Counted from the stretch's first letter, positions 1-9,361 are shown. The stretch is DNA of 64,000 nt from CAIKBL01 sp050247235 (GCA_050247235.1 JBFWUN010000020.1:7065-71064), one strand, 5' to 3'. Translations and numbers: made by a program. Notes: generated by a model from the sequence alone, not told the origin.

Positions 1-70
1 CGTGACCTCGTCGTGCTCTGTCGGCCAGTCTACGCCGGACGCCCGAACTGTTGCTGAACGCACCGGCGCG

Positions 71-1333
71 CTAGCGCCGCCTGGTTTCACCGGGCGCCCG
101 GTAGAACGCGCCATCCTTCATGACCGCCAGGATGCAGTCGCGGGATTGCAGAATCCGCACGTCACGCAGCGGATCCCCCTTCACCAGGATCAGGTCCGCG
201 AGGTATCCCTCGCGGATCATGCCGAGTTCGTGCGGTCGCCCCATGATCTCGCCCCCCAGGCGCGTGGCGGACAACAGCGCCTCCATCGGCGTCATGCCGA
301 TGAGTTCGACGAAGTACTCGAGATCCTTCGCATTGCGTCCATGCGGCGTCCACGCGAACCCATAATCTCCGCCCGGCAGAATGCGCACCCGGCGCCGATG
401 CATCTCGCGCAGTCCTTCCAGCGCCTGGGAGAGTTCCGCCTCGTATGCACTGGCAAGCTCGCCGCCGGGTTCAATCCCCCATTGCCCCGCTTCACGTGCG
501 GTGCAGACAAGCCACGCGAGCCCGGGCGCGACGAAGTGGTGCTCACGGCGTCTGGCGAGCATCGTCAACGCTTCGGCGTCGGCAAACGACGCGTGGTAAA
601 TGATCTCGATGCCATGCCGGATGCACATCTTCACCGATTCCGCCGACCGTGCGTGCGCGCACACCCGCAGTCCTCGCCGGTGCGCCTCGCGCACCGCCAT
701 CGCGCACTCCTCCTCGCTCATCACTGTCGCTGCCGATGGCACGCCAGTGACCTCCTCCCCCGAGAGGTTCAACTTGACCAGGTCCACACCGTACTTGATG
801 AAACGACGAACGGTACGCCGCACTTCCTCCGGGCCGCTGACGACCGCGCCGAAGCTCAACCCCTCGTGCTCGAGATGCGGAGGTGCGACATCGCCGAGCC
901 CTCCCACCGTCGCAATCTCCTGGCTGTTCGCCAGGTAGCGCGGGCCCGGGATCTGTCCCGCATTGATGGCATTCCGGATCACGACATCCAACCGGGGCTT
1001 CGCCGCAGCGGCGCCCACACAGCTGGTGAATCCCATGTCGAGATACTGCTCGGCCACCCGCGCGCACCACAGGGTGTGCTCTTCGGGCGGCATGAACTGG
1101 ATCGCCGCGAGACTGGGCTGGTCGTTCCAGCTGAAGTGCGTGTGCGCGTCACACAGTCCTGGCATCAGGGTTGCGCCGGCGCCGTCGATCACGCGTGCGC
1201 GGCCGGCGCGCGCGCGGCGCCCGCGGCCGATCCGCACGATGCGCGCGCCTTCGATCTCGACTTCTCCGTCGAACGGCGCCTTGCCGGTGCCATCGAAGAT
1301 CCGTACCTGTCTGATCAACGTCCGTTCGCTCAT
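71..1333 (-). CDS. Amidohydrolase family protein (imidazolonepropionase/prolidase-like)
   Basis: Encodes 420 aa of the metal-dependent amidohydrolase superfamily, which hydrolyses amide or C-N bonds in a TIM barrel. The N-terminus has the usual beta-sandwich strand followed by the metal motif DAHTHF. Further ligand candidates are K in VDLVKLNLSG, the histidines in VCAHARS and IIYHASFAD, and the aspartate in PGGDYGF. The C-terminal LADLILVKGDPL strand is typical of the family. The ATG at 1333 has GGAG seven bases upstream. It is the last gene of a minus-strand operon, 23 bases after an alpha/beta hydrolase gene. The substrate cannot be read from sequence. Confidence 0.85.
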   Translation of the reverse strand: MSERTLIRQVRIFDGTGKAPFDGEVEIEGARIVRIGRGRRARAGRARVIDGAGATLMPGLCDAHTHFSWNDQPSLAAIQFMPPEEHTLWCARVAEQYLDMGFTSCVGAAAAKPRLDVVIRNAINAGQIPGPRYLANSQEIATVGGLGDVAPPHLEHEGLSFGAVVSGPEEVRRTVRRFIKYGVDLVKLNLSGEEVTGVPSAATVMSEEECAMAVREAHRRGLRVCAHARSAESVKMCIRHGIEIIYHASFADAEALTMLARRREHHFVAPGLAWLVCTAREAGQWGIEPGGELASAYEAELSQALEGLREMHRRRVRILPGGDYGFAWTPHGRNAKDLEYFVELIGMTPMEALLSATRLGGEIMGRPHELGMIREGYLADLILVKGDPLRDVRILQSRDCILAVMKDGAFYRAPGETRRR

Positions 1334-1356
1334 GGGTCAATCTCCGTGTCGCCGGA

Positions 1357-2124
1357 TCAGTCAAGGAATCGTGCGAGGAGGTGGCGCCCGGCATCCACCT
1401 GTTCGAGACACGCCCAGTGGCCGCATTCGGGCAGGATTTCGAGCTGAGCCTGCGGCAGTGCGGCGCACATCGCTTCGCAGGCGGCGGCGGGCGAGGTCGG
1501 ATCCTGGTCACCCGTGACGAGCAGCACCGGACAGCCGATGACGCCCAGTTCCACCTTGCGGGCATCCGCGAGCGCTTCGCACAGCCGGGCATACCCTTCG
1601 GGCGGCTGCCGCATCAGGAGTTCGCGTACGAGCGCGACCACGAGCGGCCTGTCCGCGCGGGTCTCGCGCGCGAGGCTGCCGGCCACGATCGCGTCCGCGA
1701 TATCGGACATGCCGTGCAGCCGTGCCGCTGCCGCGCGCTCCCGCAGGGCCTGGCGTCCGGCCTCCGGTGGCTCGAGGACCGGGCCGAACAGCATCATGCG
1801 GCGTACGCGCGCCGGCGCCAGTACCGCCAGCTGCTGGCAGAGCACCGTGCCGAGCGAGTGTCCGACCAGCTGGACTTCGTCGACGCCGAGTGCGTCGACG
1901 AGGCGCAGGAGTCGCCCGGCAATGTCCGGCAAGGTTGCTGAAGGATCCATCCGGCTGCGCCCCGCGCCGGGCAAATCGGGGCGGATAACCTGGAACCTCG
2001 ATACGAGCGGTCCCGCGAGCGGGGTGAACGTGTTGGACGTCCCACCCAGTCCGTGCACCATCATGACCGCCGGCCCGGTCCCTTCGATTTCGACCGTGAG
2101 TCCCTCGATCTCCCGGCTGCTCAC
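1357..2124 (-). CDS. Alpha/beta hydrolase
   Basis: Encodes a 255-aa alpha/beta-fold hydrolase. The oxyanion region HGLGG near residue 25, the nucleophile elbow GHSLGT, the acid in TGDQDPT and the histidine in PECGHWA make a complete Ser-Asp-His triad, so the protein is probably active as an esterase, C-C hydrolase or deformylase-type enzyme. It starts at a GTG that overlaps the stop of the upstream FAH-family gene (GTGA), showing translational coupling. The neighbours, an FAH-fold enzyme and an amidohydrolase, suggest ring-cleavage product processing. The exact substrate is unknown. Confidence 0.85.
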   Translation of the reverse strand: MSSREIEGLTVEIEGTGPAVMMVHGLGGTSNTFTPLAGPLVSRFQVIRPDLPGAGRSRMDPSATLPDIAGRLLRLVDALGVDEVQLVGHSLGTVLCQQLAVLAPARVRRMMLFGPVLEPPEAGRQALRERAAAARLHGMSDIADAIVAGSLARETRADRPLVVALVRELLMRQPPEGYARLCEALADARKVELGVIGCPVLLVTGDQDPTSPAAACEAMCAALPQAQLEILPECGHWACLEQVDAGRHLLARFLD

Positions 2125-3014
2125 CGCGCGCCCCGCGCCCGCACCGGGTTCTCGAGGACGCCGATGCCGGAGATCTCGATACGGACGAAATCCCCCGGTT
2201 TCAGCCAGCGCGGGGGCGTGAAGCCGATGCCGACCCCTGACGGGGTGCCGGTCGCGATGATGTCACCCGGGCGCAACGTGATGCCGCGCGAGATCGTCGC
2301 CACCAGGGTCGGCACGTCGAAAATCATCATGCCGGTGGTGGCCTGCTGACGCAGTTCGTCGTTGACCCAGCAGCTGATCCGGGTATTCGCAAGGTCGATC
2401 TCGTCGCGCGTCACGAAGCATGGCCCCATCGGGCAGAACGTATCCTGCGACTTGCCGAGCAGCCACTGCTTGTGATTCTTCTGCACATCACGCGCCGTCA
2501 CGTCGTTGATGATCGTGTATCCCCACACGTGGGACATCGCCTCGCCAAACGGGATGTTGCGCCCACCACGTCCGATCACGACCGCGAGCTCCGCTTCGTA
2601 GTCGGTGTCCGAGGACACCGCGGCGTCCTGTTCGATTGCCTGGCCGCTCGCTATCACGCAGTCGGGGAGCTTGGAGAACACGATTGGCGCCTCCGGCGGC
2701 GCGTCGGAGGTGGCGCTCGAATCGTACCCGCTGCGCGCGAACTCCCGGACGTGCTCGTGATAGTTCTTGCCGACGCAGAACACGTTGCGACGCGGCCGCG
2801 GGATCGGCGCCAGCAGGTGCAACGATGCGAGCGTCACCGGCGCGTCAGTCGAGCGCACGGCGGGTCGCGGGTTGCCATCTCCGTCGAGCAACGCGAGGAT
2901 GCCATCCGTCGCGGTTGCGCCCGGAGACTCGAGCGGGAACACGGTGCTGCCGTCGGCTGCCACTTCGCCGAGTCGCACGTCGCCCGTCGACGTGCTGAAT
3001 ACCAGGAGCTTCAT
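2121..3014 (-). CDS. Fumarylacetoacetate hydrolase (FAH) family protein
   Basis: Encodes 297 aa of the FAH superfamily, which contains hydrolases, decarboxylases and isomerases acting on 2-oxo-dienoate or oxalocrotonate-type acids. Visible family motifs are GKNYHEH, DYEAELAVVIG (metal-binding acids), GPCFVTRDEI and the C-terminal GTPSGVGIGF and KPGDFVRIEI. The reading frame continues upstream to 3041, but MKLLVFST at 3014 is chosen because it begins the conserved N-terminal domain. It is the first gene of the operon with the alpha/beta hydrolase and amidohydrolase. The 122-base space to the divergent moxR-like gene should hold the promoters, although no strong consensus is visible. Confidence 0.88.
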   Translation of the reverse strand: MKLLVFSTSTGDVRLGEVAADGSTVFPLESPGATATDGILALLDGDGNPRPAVRSTDAPVTLASLHLLAPIPRPRRNVFCVGKNYHEHVREFARSGYDSSATSDAPPEAPIVFSKLPDCVIASGQAIEQDAAVSSDTDYEAELAVVIGRGGRNIPFGEAMSHVWGYTIINDVTARDVQKNHKQWLLGKSQDTFCPMGPCFVTRDEIDLANTRISCWVNDELRQQATTGMMIFDVPTLVATISRGITLRPGDIIATGTPSGVGIGFTPPRWLKPGDFVRIEISGIGVLENPVRARGAR

Positions 3015-3136
3015 GTCGATGTCTTTCTTCGGATAAATCAATCTGGCCTAATGGTAACGATTGCGGGAATCGCTCGCGCGGTTTTTTGTCACCATGCCAG
3101 GCCGGCCCGCCCCTGTACCCAAGCCGACGGACTGCC

Positions 3137-4060
3137 ATGACTCCGGACACCCTGTTCGCCTCGCCTGAGACCCTCTCGCATGCGCTCGCCGCCCAGGAAT
3201 ACGTGGCCGACCGGGCGCTCGCACTGTCGCTCAAGCTCGCCCACGATCTCGGCAAACCGGTTCTCCTGGAGGGCGAGGCAGGGGTCGGCAAGACCGAGGT
3301 CGCAAAGGTGCTCGCCGCGATGCTCGATACGCCGCTCATCCGCCTGCAGTGTTACGAGGGGCTCGACGCCCACACCGCGCTGTATGAATGGAACTACGCG
3401 CGACAGATCCTGCACATCCGCATCGCCGAGCATGATCCGGCCGCGCGCGCGGCGCTGGAGCGGACGATCTTCAGCGACGAGTTCCTGCTCGCGCGCCCGC
3501 TGCTCGCCGCGCTGCGCCACCCGGGCCCGCGGCCCGCGGTGCTGCTGATCGACGAGGTCGACCGCGCAGACGAGGAGTTCGAGGCATTCCTGCTCGAGAT
3601 CCTGTCCGACTTCCAGGTCACGATCCCGGAATTGGGCACGCTGCACGCGACCCATCCGCCCTACGTCGTACTCACCTCCAACCGCACGCGCGAACTCCAC
3701 GATGCGCTGAAGCGCCGTTGCCTGTACCTGTGGATCGATTACCCGGATCCACTGAAGGAACAGGACATCATCCTGCGCCGCGTGCCCGGGATTGCGCAGC
3801 GGCTTGTTGCGGCGATCGCCACCACCGTGCAGACACTCCGCGCGATCGACTTCTACAAGCGACCCGGCATCGCCGAAACAATCGACTGGAGCCGCGCGCT
3901 GTTGGGGCTCGGCATCGACGAGATCACCCCGGATCTCCTGCTCGACACCGCCGGCGTGCTGCTCAAGTACCGCGACGACATCGACCGTCTGCGCGCCCTC
4001 GGCGCGGACCGGGTGCTCGCCGGCCACGTGGATACCCGCCGCGCGTCCGAACTGCGCTGA
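3137..4060 (+). CDS. MoxR-family AAA+ ATPase (CoxD-like)
   Basis: Encodes a 307-aa AAA+ ATPase. Walker A is GEAGVGKT near residue 45 and Walker B is LLIDEVDRAD. The segment LQCYEGLDAHTALYEWNY is typical of the MoxR/CoxD group, which works as a chaperone with a VWA-domain partner. CoxD itself helps build the [CuSMoO2] centre of CO dehydrogenase. The start at 3137 gives the family N-terminus; an upstream in-frame ATG at 3086 would add 17 unconserved residues. The VWA partner follows six bases downstream. A molybdenum hydroxylase lies about 7 kb away, making maturation of that enzyme a reasonable but unproven guess. Confidence 0.9.
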   Translation: MTPDTLFASPETLSHALAAQEYVADRALALSLKLAHDLGKPVLLEGEAGVGKTEVAKVLAAMLDTPLIRLQCYEGLDAHTALYEWNYARQILHIRIAEHDPAARAALERTIFSDEFLLARPLLAALRHPGPRPAVLLIDEVDRADEEFEAFLLEILSDFQVTIPELGTLHATHPPYVVLTSNRTRELHDALKRRCLYLWIDYPDPLKEQDIILRRVPGIAQRLVAAIATTVQTLRAIDFYKRPGIAETIDWSRALLGLGIDEITPDLLLDTAGVLLKYRDDIDRLRALGADRVLAGHVDTRRASELR

Positions 4061-4066
4061 AGGTCG

Positions 4067-5173
4067 ATGCCGGTATCGCTGCCGCAAACGCTGCTGAACC
4101 GCACTCTCGCGATCTGCCGTCGCGCGCGCGACGCCGATCTGCCGGTCAACCCGGCGCGGATCCTGGATGTCGTCCGCGCACTTCCCCATGTGGATTGTCT
4201 CGATCCGGACGACTACCGGATCGCGCTTCGATTGAACCTCGCAAGCAGCCGCGAGGAAGAACAGGCGTTCGACCGGGTGTTCCGCGAGTTCTTCCGCGGG
4301 GAAACGTCCGAACGACCGTTCCACAGCCGGATCCGCGGGGAGTCCATGCAGGGCAACCTGGGCCACCAGCACCGCGAACTGAACCAGGAAGTGACGACGT
4401 CGCCGGAGAGCTTCAGCGCGGAAGACATGGCGCGCGCGATGGACCTCGGCGATCGTTGGGACGCCAACGGGCCGCCGCTGGACCGCATCATCCGCGAACT
4501 GGCGCAGCAACTCGCCACGCGCGAGTCCCGTCGCACCCATCCGTCGGTTCACGGGCGACGGATCGACGTCCGCCGCAGCATCCGCCGCAACGTGCGCCAC
4601 GGCCTGGACCTGTTGCAGCTGTCACGCAGCGCGCGCCGCGTGCGCAAGACCCGGATCGTCATGCTGTGCGACGTGAGCGGCTCGATGGACGCCTTCAATC
4701 CGTTCCTGCTGCGCCTGATGCTGGGGCTGCAACAGGCGCTCAGGAACTCCCGGACCCTGGTGTTCAGCACGCACGTGACCGAGATCACCTCGCTGCTCCG
4801 TCGCCGCAGCGTGGCGGACACATTGCGCGATGTTGGCGATGCCGTGCAGCACTGGTCCGGCGGCACCCAGATAGGCGGCGCGCTCGCCACGTTGAATCGC
4901 GGTGTTCTGCGGGAGGGGTCCGGCGATTCGACCGTCGTCATCGTGATCAGTGACGGGTACGACAACGGCGATGCGGCGTTGATCGACCTCGAGATGCGCG
5001 CCCTGCGCCGCCGCGTCGACACCGTGGTGTGGATCAACCCGATGTACGGCGCCTCCACGTTCCAGGTGCGCGCCGCGGGCATGAAGGCGGCGCTCCCGCA
5101 CGTCGACCACTTCCTGCCGGCGTTCGATGCAAAGTCCCTGCAGGTGCTCGTGCGTGGACTGAGCCGCATCTGA
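4067..5173 (+). CDS. VWA domain-containing protein (CoxE-like)
   Basis: Encodes 368 aa. The C-terminal half is a von Willebrand A domain with an intact MIDAS metal site: DVSGSMD (DxSxS) near residue 200 and the later VISDGYDNGD. The N-terminal half is helical and resembles the CoxE/YehP group (DUF58/VWA) that pairs with MoxR ATPases. It follows the MoxR gene by six bases with GAAGG as ribosome site, so the two form one unit. In CO dehydrogenase clusters CoxD and CoxE act together on the metal cofactor. No CODH genes are present here, so the client protein is unknown. Confidence 0.87.
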   Translation: MPVSLPQTLLNRTLAICRRARDADLPVNPARILDVVRALPHVDCLDPDDYRIALRLNLASSREEEQAFDRVFREFFRGETSERPFHSRIRGESMQGNLGHQHRELNQEVTTSPESFSAEDMARAMDLGDRWDANGPPLDRIIRELAQQLATRESRRTHPSVHGRRIDVRRSIRRNVRHGLDLLQLSRSARRVRKTRIVMLCDVSGSMDAFNPFLLRLMLGLQQALRNSRTLVFSTHVTEITSLLRRRSVADTLRDVGDAVQHWSGGTQIGGALATLNRGVLREGSGDSTVVIVISDGYDNGDAALIDLEMRALRRRVDTVVWINPMYGASTFQVRAAGMKAALPHVDHFLPAFDAKSLQVLVRGLSRI

Positions 5174-5265
5174 CGGTTTGTCCGGCGCGCATTCCGCTGT
5201 AGGCTGTCGCCCGCGCAAGACGGTGCCGCCGTCGCGCTTGCATGCTTTCATCCGAGGACCTCGTA

Positions 5266-5802
5266 ATGTCAAAACGATTCCCAGCCGCTGCCGCGGCCTG
5301 CCTGCTCGCCTCCTCCGCGTTTGCCGCGGATCCCGCCAACACCCTGTGGATGGATGTCTCGACAGGTGGACGGGTGGTGATTGAGCTGTTGCCTGATCGC
5401 GCCCCGGGGCACGTGGAACGAATCAAGAAGCTCGCGCGCGAAGGATTCTACGATGGCATCGTGTTTCACCGTGTGATCGACGGCTTCATGGCGCAGACCG
5501 GGGACCCGACCGGCACCGGCATGGGCGGCAGCGATGAACCCGATCTGAAGGCCGAGTTCACTGACTACCCTTACAAGCGCGGTACGCTCGGCGCTGCACG
5601 CACGCAGGATCCAAACAGCGCAAACTCCCAGTTCTTCATCTGCTTCACCGACGACGGCTGCAGTTTCCTGACCGGCCAGTACACGGTGTTCGGGCAGGTG
5701 ACTGCAGGCATGGAGTTCATCGACAAGGTGGCCAAGGGTGAACCGCCGCCGAAGCCCGACACCATCGTGAAGATGTCGGTGGCGGCGGACACTGCGAAGT
5801 AA
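5266..5802 (+). CDS. Periplasmic cyclophilin-type peptidyl-prolyl isomerase
   Basis: Encodes a 178-aa cyclophilin that catalyses cis-trans isomerisation of X-Pro bonds. A short signal peptide (MSKRFP then an Ala/Leu core ending SSAFA-AD) points to the periplasm. Family motifs are FHRVIDGFMAQTGDPTGTG with the catalytic Arg, NSQFFI and the loop GQYTVFGQV. ATG at 5266 is preceded by GAGGA, while the in-frame ATG at 5242 would disrupt the signal peptide. It stands alone on the plus strand, 92 bases after the VWA gene and convergent with the PQQ dehydrogenase. Confidence 0.92.
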   Translation: MSKRFPAAAAACLLASSAFAADPANTLWMDVSTGGRVVIELLPDRAPGHVERIKKLAREGFYDGIVFHRVIDGFMAQTGDPTGTGMGGSDEPDLKAEFTDYPYKRGTLGAARTQDPNSANSQFFICFTDDGCSFLTGQYTVFGQVTAGMEFIDKVAKGEPPPKPDTIVKMSVAADTAK

Positions 5803-5817
5803 CCGGATCCGCGCACC

Positions 5818-7605
5818 CTACTCGGGCAACGCAAACGCGATCACGGCGTCCCCCAGCGGGAAGTTGAACAGCGCGTGGCCGCCCGCGGCCACTGCCACGT
5901 ACTGCCGGCCGTTCACCCGGTACGTCACCGGTGGCGCATTGACGCCGGCACCGGTCGCAAACCGCCACAGACGCGCGCCCGTACGCGCGTCCAGCGCGAT
6001 GAAATCCCCGTTCGATTCTCCGGTGAAGACCAGCCCGCCGGCCGTCGCGAGCGCGCCCGACATCACCGGCAATTCGGATTTCAGCTGCCATGCAATCCTG
6101 CCCGTCGCGGGATCGATGGCGGAGAACGTGCCCCAGCGCGGGACCTTGTCGTTGAAGCTCAGTACCGTGACCGGTCTGCCGGAGACATCATTCTCCAGGT
6201 GATAACGGGTGGGCGTGTGCGTGGCCGGGACATACACGAGGCCGGTGCCCGGGTGATACGCGGACGGCGGCCAGTTCGCGCCACCTGCCGCTCCCGGTGC
6301 GACCAGCACACCCGCCGACGTTGCGCGCTGGAACATCGGGCTGCTCTGCGGCACGAACGCCTCCGAGCGCCGAATCGCCGCCCCGGTGCGTCGATCGAGC
6401 AGGAACATCCAGCCGGACTTGGAGGCCACCGCGAGCGCCGGCACGGACTTGCCGCTTGCGTCCGGCGTGTCGAGCAGCACCGGGGGAGATGCCGCGTCGT
6501 AGCCCCAGACGTCGTGCGGCACCAGCTGGTGGTACCAGCGCAGCTTGCCCGTCGCCAGTTCGAGCGCGACCACCGATGAGGTGTACAGGTTGTCGCCCGG
6601 CCGCTTGTAGTCGGCGTATCCCGGTGACGCGTTGCCGGTCCCGAAGTACAGCAAGCCGAGCGCCGGGTCGATGGACGGTGTCGAGTAGATGGAACCGCCG
6701 CCCGTCTTCCAGGCGTCCGGATACCGCACGAGGTCGGCTTTCTCGGCCGGGATGTCCCGGGGGAGGGGATCGCCAAAAGACGTCCGCGTCGCGAACTCGC
6801 CTTCCCACCCCTCGCGGGCTGTCGAATACCAGCGCCAGACGAGCCGCCCGTCGTCCACGTGGTACGCGGACATGAACGCACGCAGGCCGTCCCTCACGCC
6901 GGGCCGACCGAGCACCGAGGCCGAGTCCTCCTCCGCGTCGCCGAGCACGGCGCTGTAACCGGTGCCGCTGACACCGACATACACGAGGTCGCCATGGACG
7001 GCGGGCGCCATGTTGCCCGCGAAATGCGTGGCGCGTGCGATCGCGTCCGACCGTGCCGCATCGGTTTGCCGGAGTGCGTCGAGATCCTTCGGATCCCCGG
7101 TCATCGGATCGACCACCGGCACGTCCCACACCTTCTTGCCCGTGGCGGCATCGAGCGCGAGCAGCCGCGCATCGGCGGTGATCATGTACAGCCGCCCATG
7201 GCCCCACGCGACGCCCCGGTTGTGCGAACCGCAGCAGAGTTCCTTCTGCGCGCGTTCGTGCGTGTAGCGCCATTTCGTCCTGCCGGTCGCAGCATCGAGC
7301 GCGATGACGTGATTGAACGGCGTGGTCAGGAACATCACGCCGTCGGCGACGAGCGGGTTGGTCGGGAACGTGCCGATGACGCCAGTCTGGAAGATCCAGG
7401 CCAGTGCAAGCCTTGCCACGTTGGACGTGTCGATCTGCGTGTGCGCGCTGTAGCGCTGGTTCGCGCCGCCCTGGCCGTACGTGAGCCAATCTTCGGAAAC
7501 GGCCTGTGCGCCCGCGAGGCGCGCGTCGTCGGCCGCGCTGCTGGCGGACAGCGTCATGGCCAGGATACCCGCGCAGAGGCACCTGGCGTTCGAGACCCGG
7601 TACAA
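5818..7605 (-). CDS. PQQ-dependent (methanol/ethanol-type) dehydrogenase
   Basis: Encodes a 595-aa eight-bladed quinoprotein that oxidises alcohols in the periplasm using PQQ. ELCCGSHNRG carries the adjacent cysteines that form the family's vicinal disulphide; tryptophan-docking repeats such as GRIAWQLKSELP and GKLRWYH are present. The C-terminus stops after the propeller, so there is no CxxCH cytochrome domain and an external cytochrome acceptor is needed. I place the start at TTG 7605, which has GGGGAGG upstream and opens a signal peptide (ARCLCAGILAMTLSASSA-AD); the reading frame runs further up to 7791 without family features. The position aligning with the catalytic Asp reads ALELATG, so it may be Glu. 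Confidence 0.88.
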   Translation of the reverse strand: MYRVSNARCLCAGILAMTLSASSAADDARLAGAQAVSEDWLTYGQGGANQRYSAHTQIDTSNVARLALAWIFQTGVIGTFPTNPLVADGVMFLTTPFNHVIALDAATGRTKWRYTHERAQKELCCGSHNRGVAWGHGRLYMITADARLLALDAATGKKVWDVPVVDPMTGDPKDLDALRQTDAARSDAIARATHFAGNMAPAVHGDLVYVGVSGTGYSAVLGDAEEDSASVLGRPGVRDGLRAFMSAYHVDDGRLVWRWYSTAREGWEGEFATRTSFGDPLPRDIPAEKADLVRYPDAWKTGGGSIYSTPSIDPALGLLYFGTGNASPGYADYKRPGDNLYTSSVVALELATGKLRWYHQLVPHDVWGYDAASPPVLLDTPDASGKSVPALAVASKSGWMFLLDRRTGAAIRRSEAFVPQSSPMFQRATSAGVLVAPGAAGGANWPPSAYHPGTGLVYVPATHTPTRYHLENDVSGRPVTVLSFNDKVPRWGTFSAIDPATGRIAWQLKSELPVMSGALATAGGLVFTGESNGDFIALDARTGARLWRFATGAGVNAPPVTYRVNGRQYVAVAAGGHALFNFPLGDAVIAFALPE

Positions 7606-7738
7606 AGTCGCCCTCCCCAATGGATTACATGTCGGCGGCAATGTAGCAGCATTCGTGTGTGCGGTGAGCGCGTGGCGTGCGGGCGCTGCGCGCGCTACAG
7701 TCCGCGCAACCGCCGCCCGCGCAACCGGAGCCACACGA

Positions 7739-8677
7739 GTGAACTGCACGCACACGCTGCATGATGCCCAGGGACATTTCGGCTGGGACAATCAACTGCC
7801 CCCCGTATTGCATATCGCGCCCGGGGACACCATCGAATTCCGGCCGCTCGATGCGTCCGCCGGACAGATCACCGCCGCATCGACCGCCGACGCCCTGCGC
7901 TCGCTGGATTTCAGCCGCGTGAACCCGGTCGTCGGACCCGTGTACGTCGAGGGCGCGGAAGCCGGCGATGTGCTGAAGGTCACCATGCTCGACTTCACGC
8001 CGAGCGGGTATGGATGGACCGCCAACATCCCGGGCTTCGGACTGCTCGCGGAGCGCTTCCCGGCACCGCACCTGCACCATTGGAAGTACGACCCGCTCGG
8101 CCGCACGCCAGCGCTGTACGGCCCCGGTGGGCGCGTCCCGCTGAAGCCGATGTGCGGCACCCTCGGCGTGGCACCGGCCGCGGCGGGTGCGCACTCCATC
8201 GTGCCGCCGCGCAGGGTGGGCGGAAACATGGACATCCGGGACGTGGCCGCCGGCACCACGGTGTACCTGCCGATCGAAGTGCCCGGCGCGCTGTTCAGCC
8301 TGGGGGATACCCACGCGGCACAAGGTGACGGCGAGGTCTGCGGGACGGCCATCGAGAGCGCGTGTGCGGTTGCCGCGAGAGTGGATCTCGTCAAGGGGCT
8401 GGCCCTGCCGTCGCCGCGCCTCACGACAACAGGACCGGTGTCACGTCACCTCGACGGCGCGGGCTACGAAGTGACGACCGGGATCGGCCCCGACCTGATG
8501 GCGGCCGCGCGCGACGCACTGTCCTGCATGATCGACCTCCTGGCCGCGCGCACCGGCATGGCTGCGGTGGACGCCTACCTGCTGTGCTCGGTGTGTGCCG
8601 ACCTCCGCATCAGCGAAATCGTCGACCAGCCGAACTGGCTGGTGTCCTGCTATTTTCCGCGCTGCGTGCTGGACTGA
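7739..8677 (+). CDS. Acetamidase/formamidase family protein
   Basis: Encodes 312 aa of the FmdA/AmdA family of zinc-dependent amidases that release ammonia from formamide or acetamide. Motifs are GPVYVEGAEAGDVLKV, PPRRVGGNMDIRD, GDTHAAQGDGEVCGTAIE and VDAYLLCSVCADLRISEIVD, all family landmarks. GTG at 7739 is chosen because GGAG lies eight bases upstream and the family N-terminus follows at once. The gene diverges from the PQQ dehydrogenase and its 3' end overlaps the convergent TetR gene by 28 bases. A second paralogue is at 30532-31569. Natural substrate unknown. Confidence 0.9.
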   Translation: MNCTHTLHDAQGHFGWDNQLPPVLHIAPGDTIEFRPLDASAGQITAASTADALRSLDFSRVNPVVGPVYVEGAEAGDVLKVTMLDFTPSGYGWTANIPGFGLLAERFPAPHLHHWKYDPLGRTPALYGPGGRVPLKPMCGTLGVAPAAAGAHSIVPPRRVGGNMDIRDVAAGTTVYLPIEVPGALFSLGDTHAAQGDGEVCGTAIESACAVAARVDLVKGLALPSPRLTTTGPVSRHLDGAGYEVTTGIGPDLMAAARDALSCMIDLLAARTGMAAVDAYLLCSVCADLRISEIVDQPNWLVSCYFPRCVLD

Positions 8678-9339
8678 ATCGACCGATCCCGCGTCTTTTC
8701 GCCGCGGCCGATTCTGCGCTCGGGAGCAGGCGCGCGGAATCCATCGATCAAGGTCCGCAGGAAGTGCTCGACCTGCCGCCGATCGCGCCCCATGACCTTC
8801 ATCTGCGCAAGCATGTGCGCGGAGCCCACCAGCAGGCGCGTCGCGTCGTCGGCATCGAGCGTTCGGGCAAGCGACCTGTCCCGTTTGCCGCGCACCATCG
8901 TCCCCTTCAGCAACGCGACCACCCGCGCCTGGAACGCGAGGTAGCGCGGCCACACGTCGCCCCGGAACGCCGTGCTCCAGTCGAGCCAGACCCGCGCGTG
9001 CGCGGGGTGACTGCCGACCGCCTCGGTGAACGCGAGTCCGGTCTGCACGAGGAGCTCAGGCACCGGATCTTCGCCGCGCTGCACGGGGGCGAGCACGTCC
9101 TCCACGATGAAACGCGCGACTTCCTCCAGCACCGCTTCGACCAGTGCTTCACGTGTCGGGAAGTACACGAAGACGGTCGGAACCGATACTTCGGCGAGCC
9201 GCGCGACATCCGCGTGGGTGCCGCGCGCGACTCCGGCGTCGGCGAATGCCTCGATGGCGCGCGCGAGCAGCTGCGCGCGTCGTGCCTCGGGCGGCAGGCG
9301 TGCCGCGCGCCGCGGTTTCCTGCGGGTGGATTGATCCAT
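8650..9339 (-). CDS. TetR-family transcriptional regulator
   Basis: Encodes a 229-aa repressor. An N-terminal basic stretch leads into a helix-turn-helix: ARAIEAFADAGV, then HADVARLAEVSVPTVFVYFP, which is a classic TetR recognition helix. The C-terminal ligand-binding half is variable. ATG at 9339 follows poorly conserved upstream codons in the same frame. It is divergent from the diiron oxygenase operon, and the 94-base gap contains a near-perfect palindrome at 9362-9383, so it most likely represses that operon and itself. The ligand may be the oxygenase substrate (inference). Confidence 0.9.
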   Translation of the reverse strand: MDQSTRRKPRRAARLPPEARRAQLLARAIEAFADAGVARGTHADVARLAEVSVPTVFVYFPTREALVEAVLEEVARFIVEDVLAPVQRGEDPVPELLVQTGLAFTEAVGSHPAHARVWLDWSTAFRGDVWPRYLAFQARVVALLKGTMVRGKRDRSLARTLDADDATRLLVGSAHMLAQMKVMGRDRRQVEHFLRTLIDGFRAPAPERRIGRGEKTRDRSIQSSTQRGK

Positions 9340-9361
9340 CGCAGTATTCTGCCGCAATGCA

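Noticed and set aside
7606..7791. Upstream extension of the PQQ dehydrogenase to 7791
   Set aside because: The added residues overlap the divergent amidase gene and precede the signal peptide; TTG 7605 with GGGGAGG is a better start.
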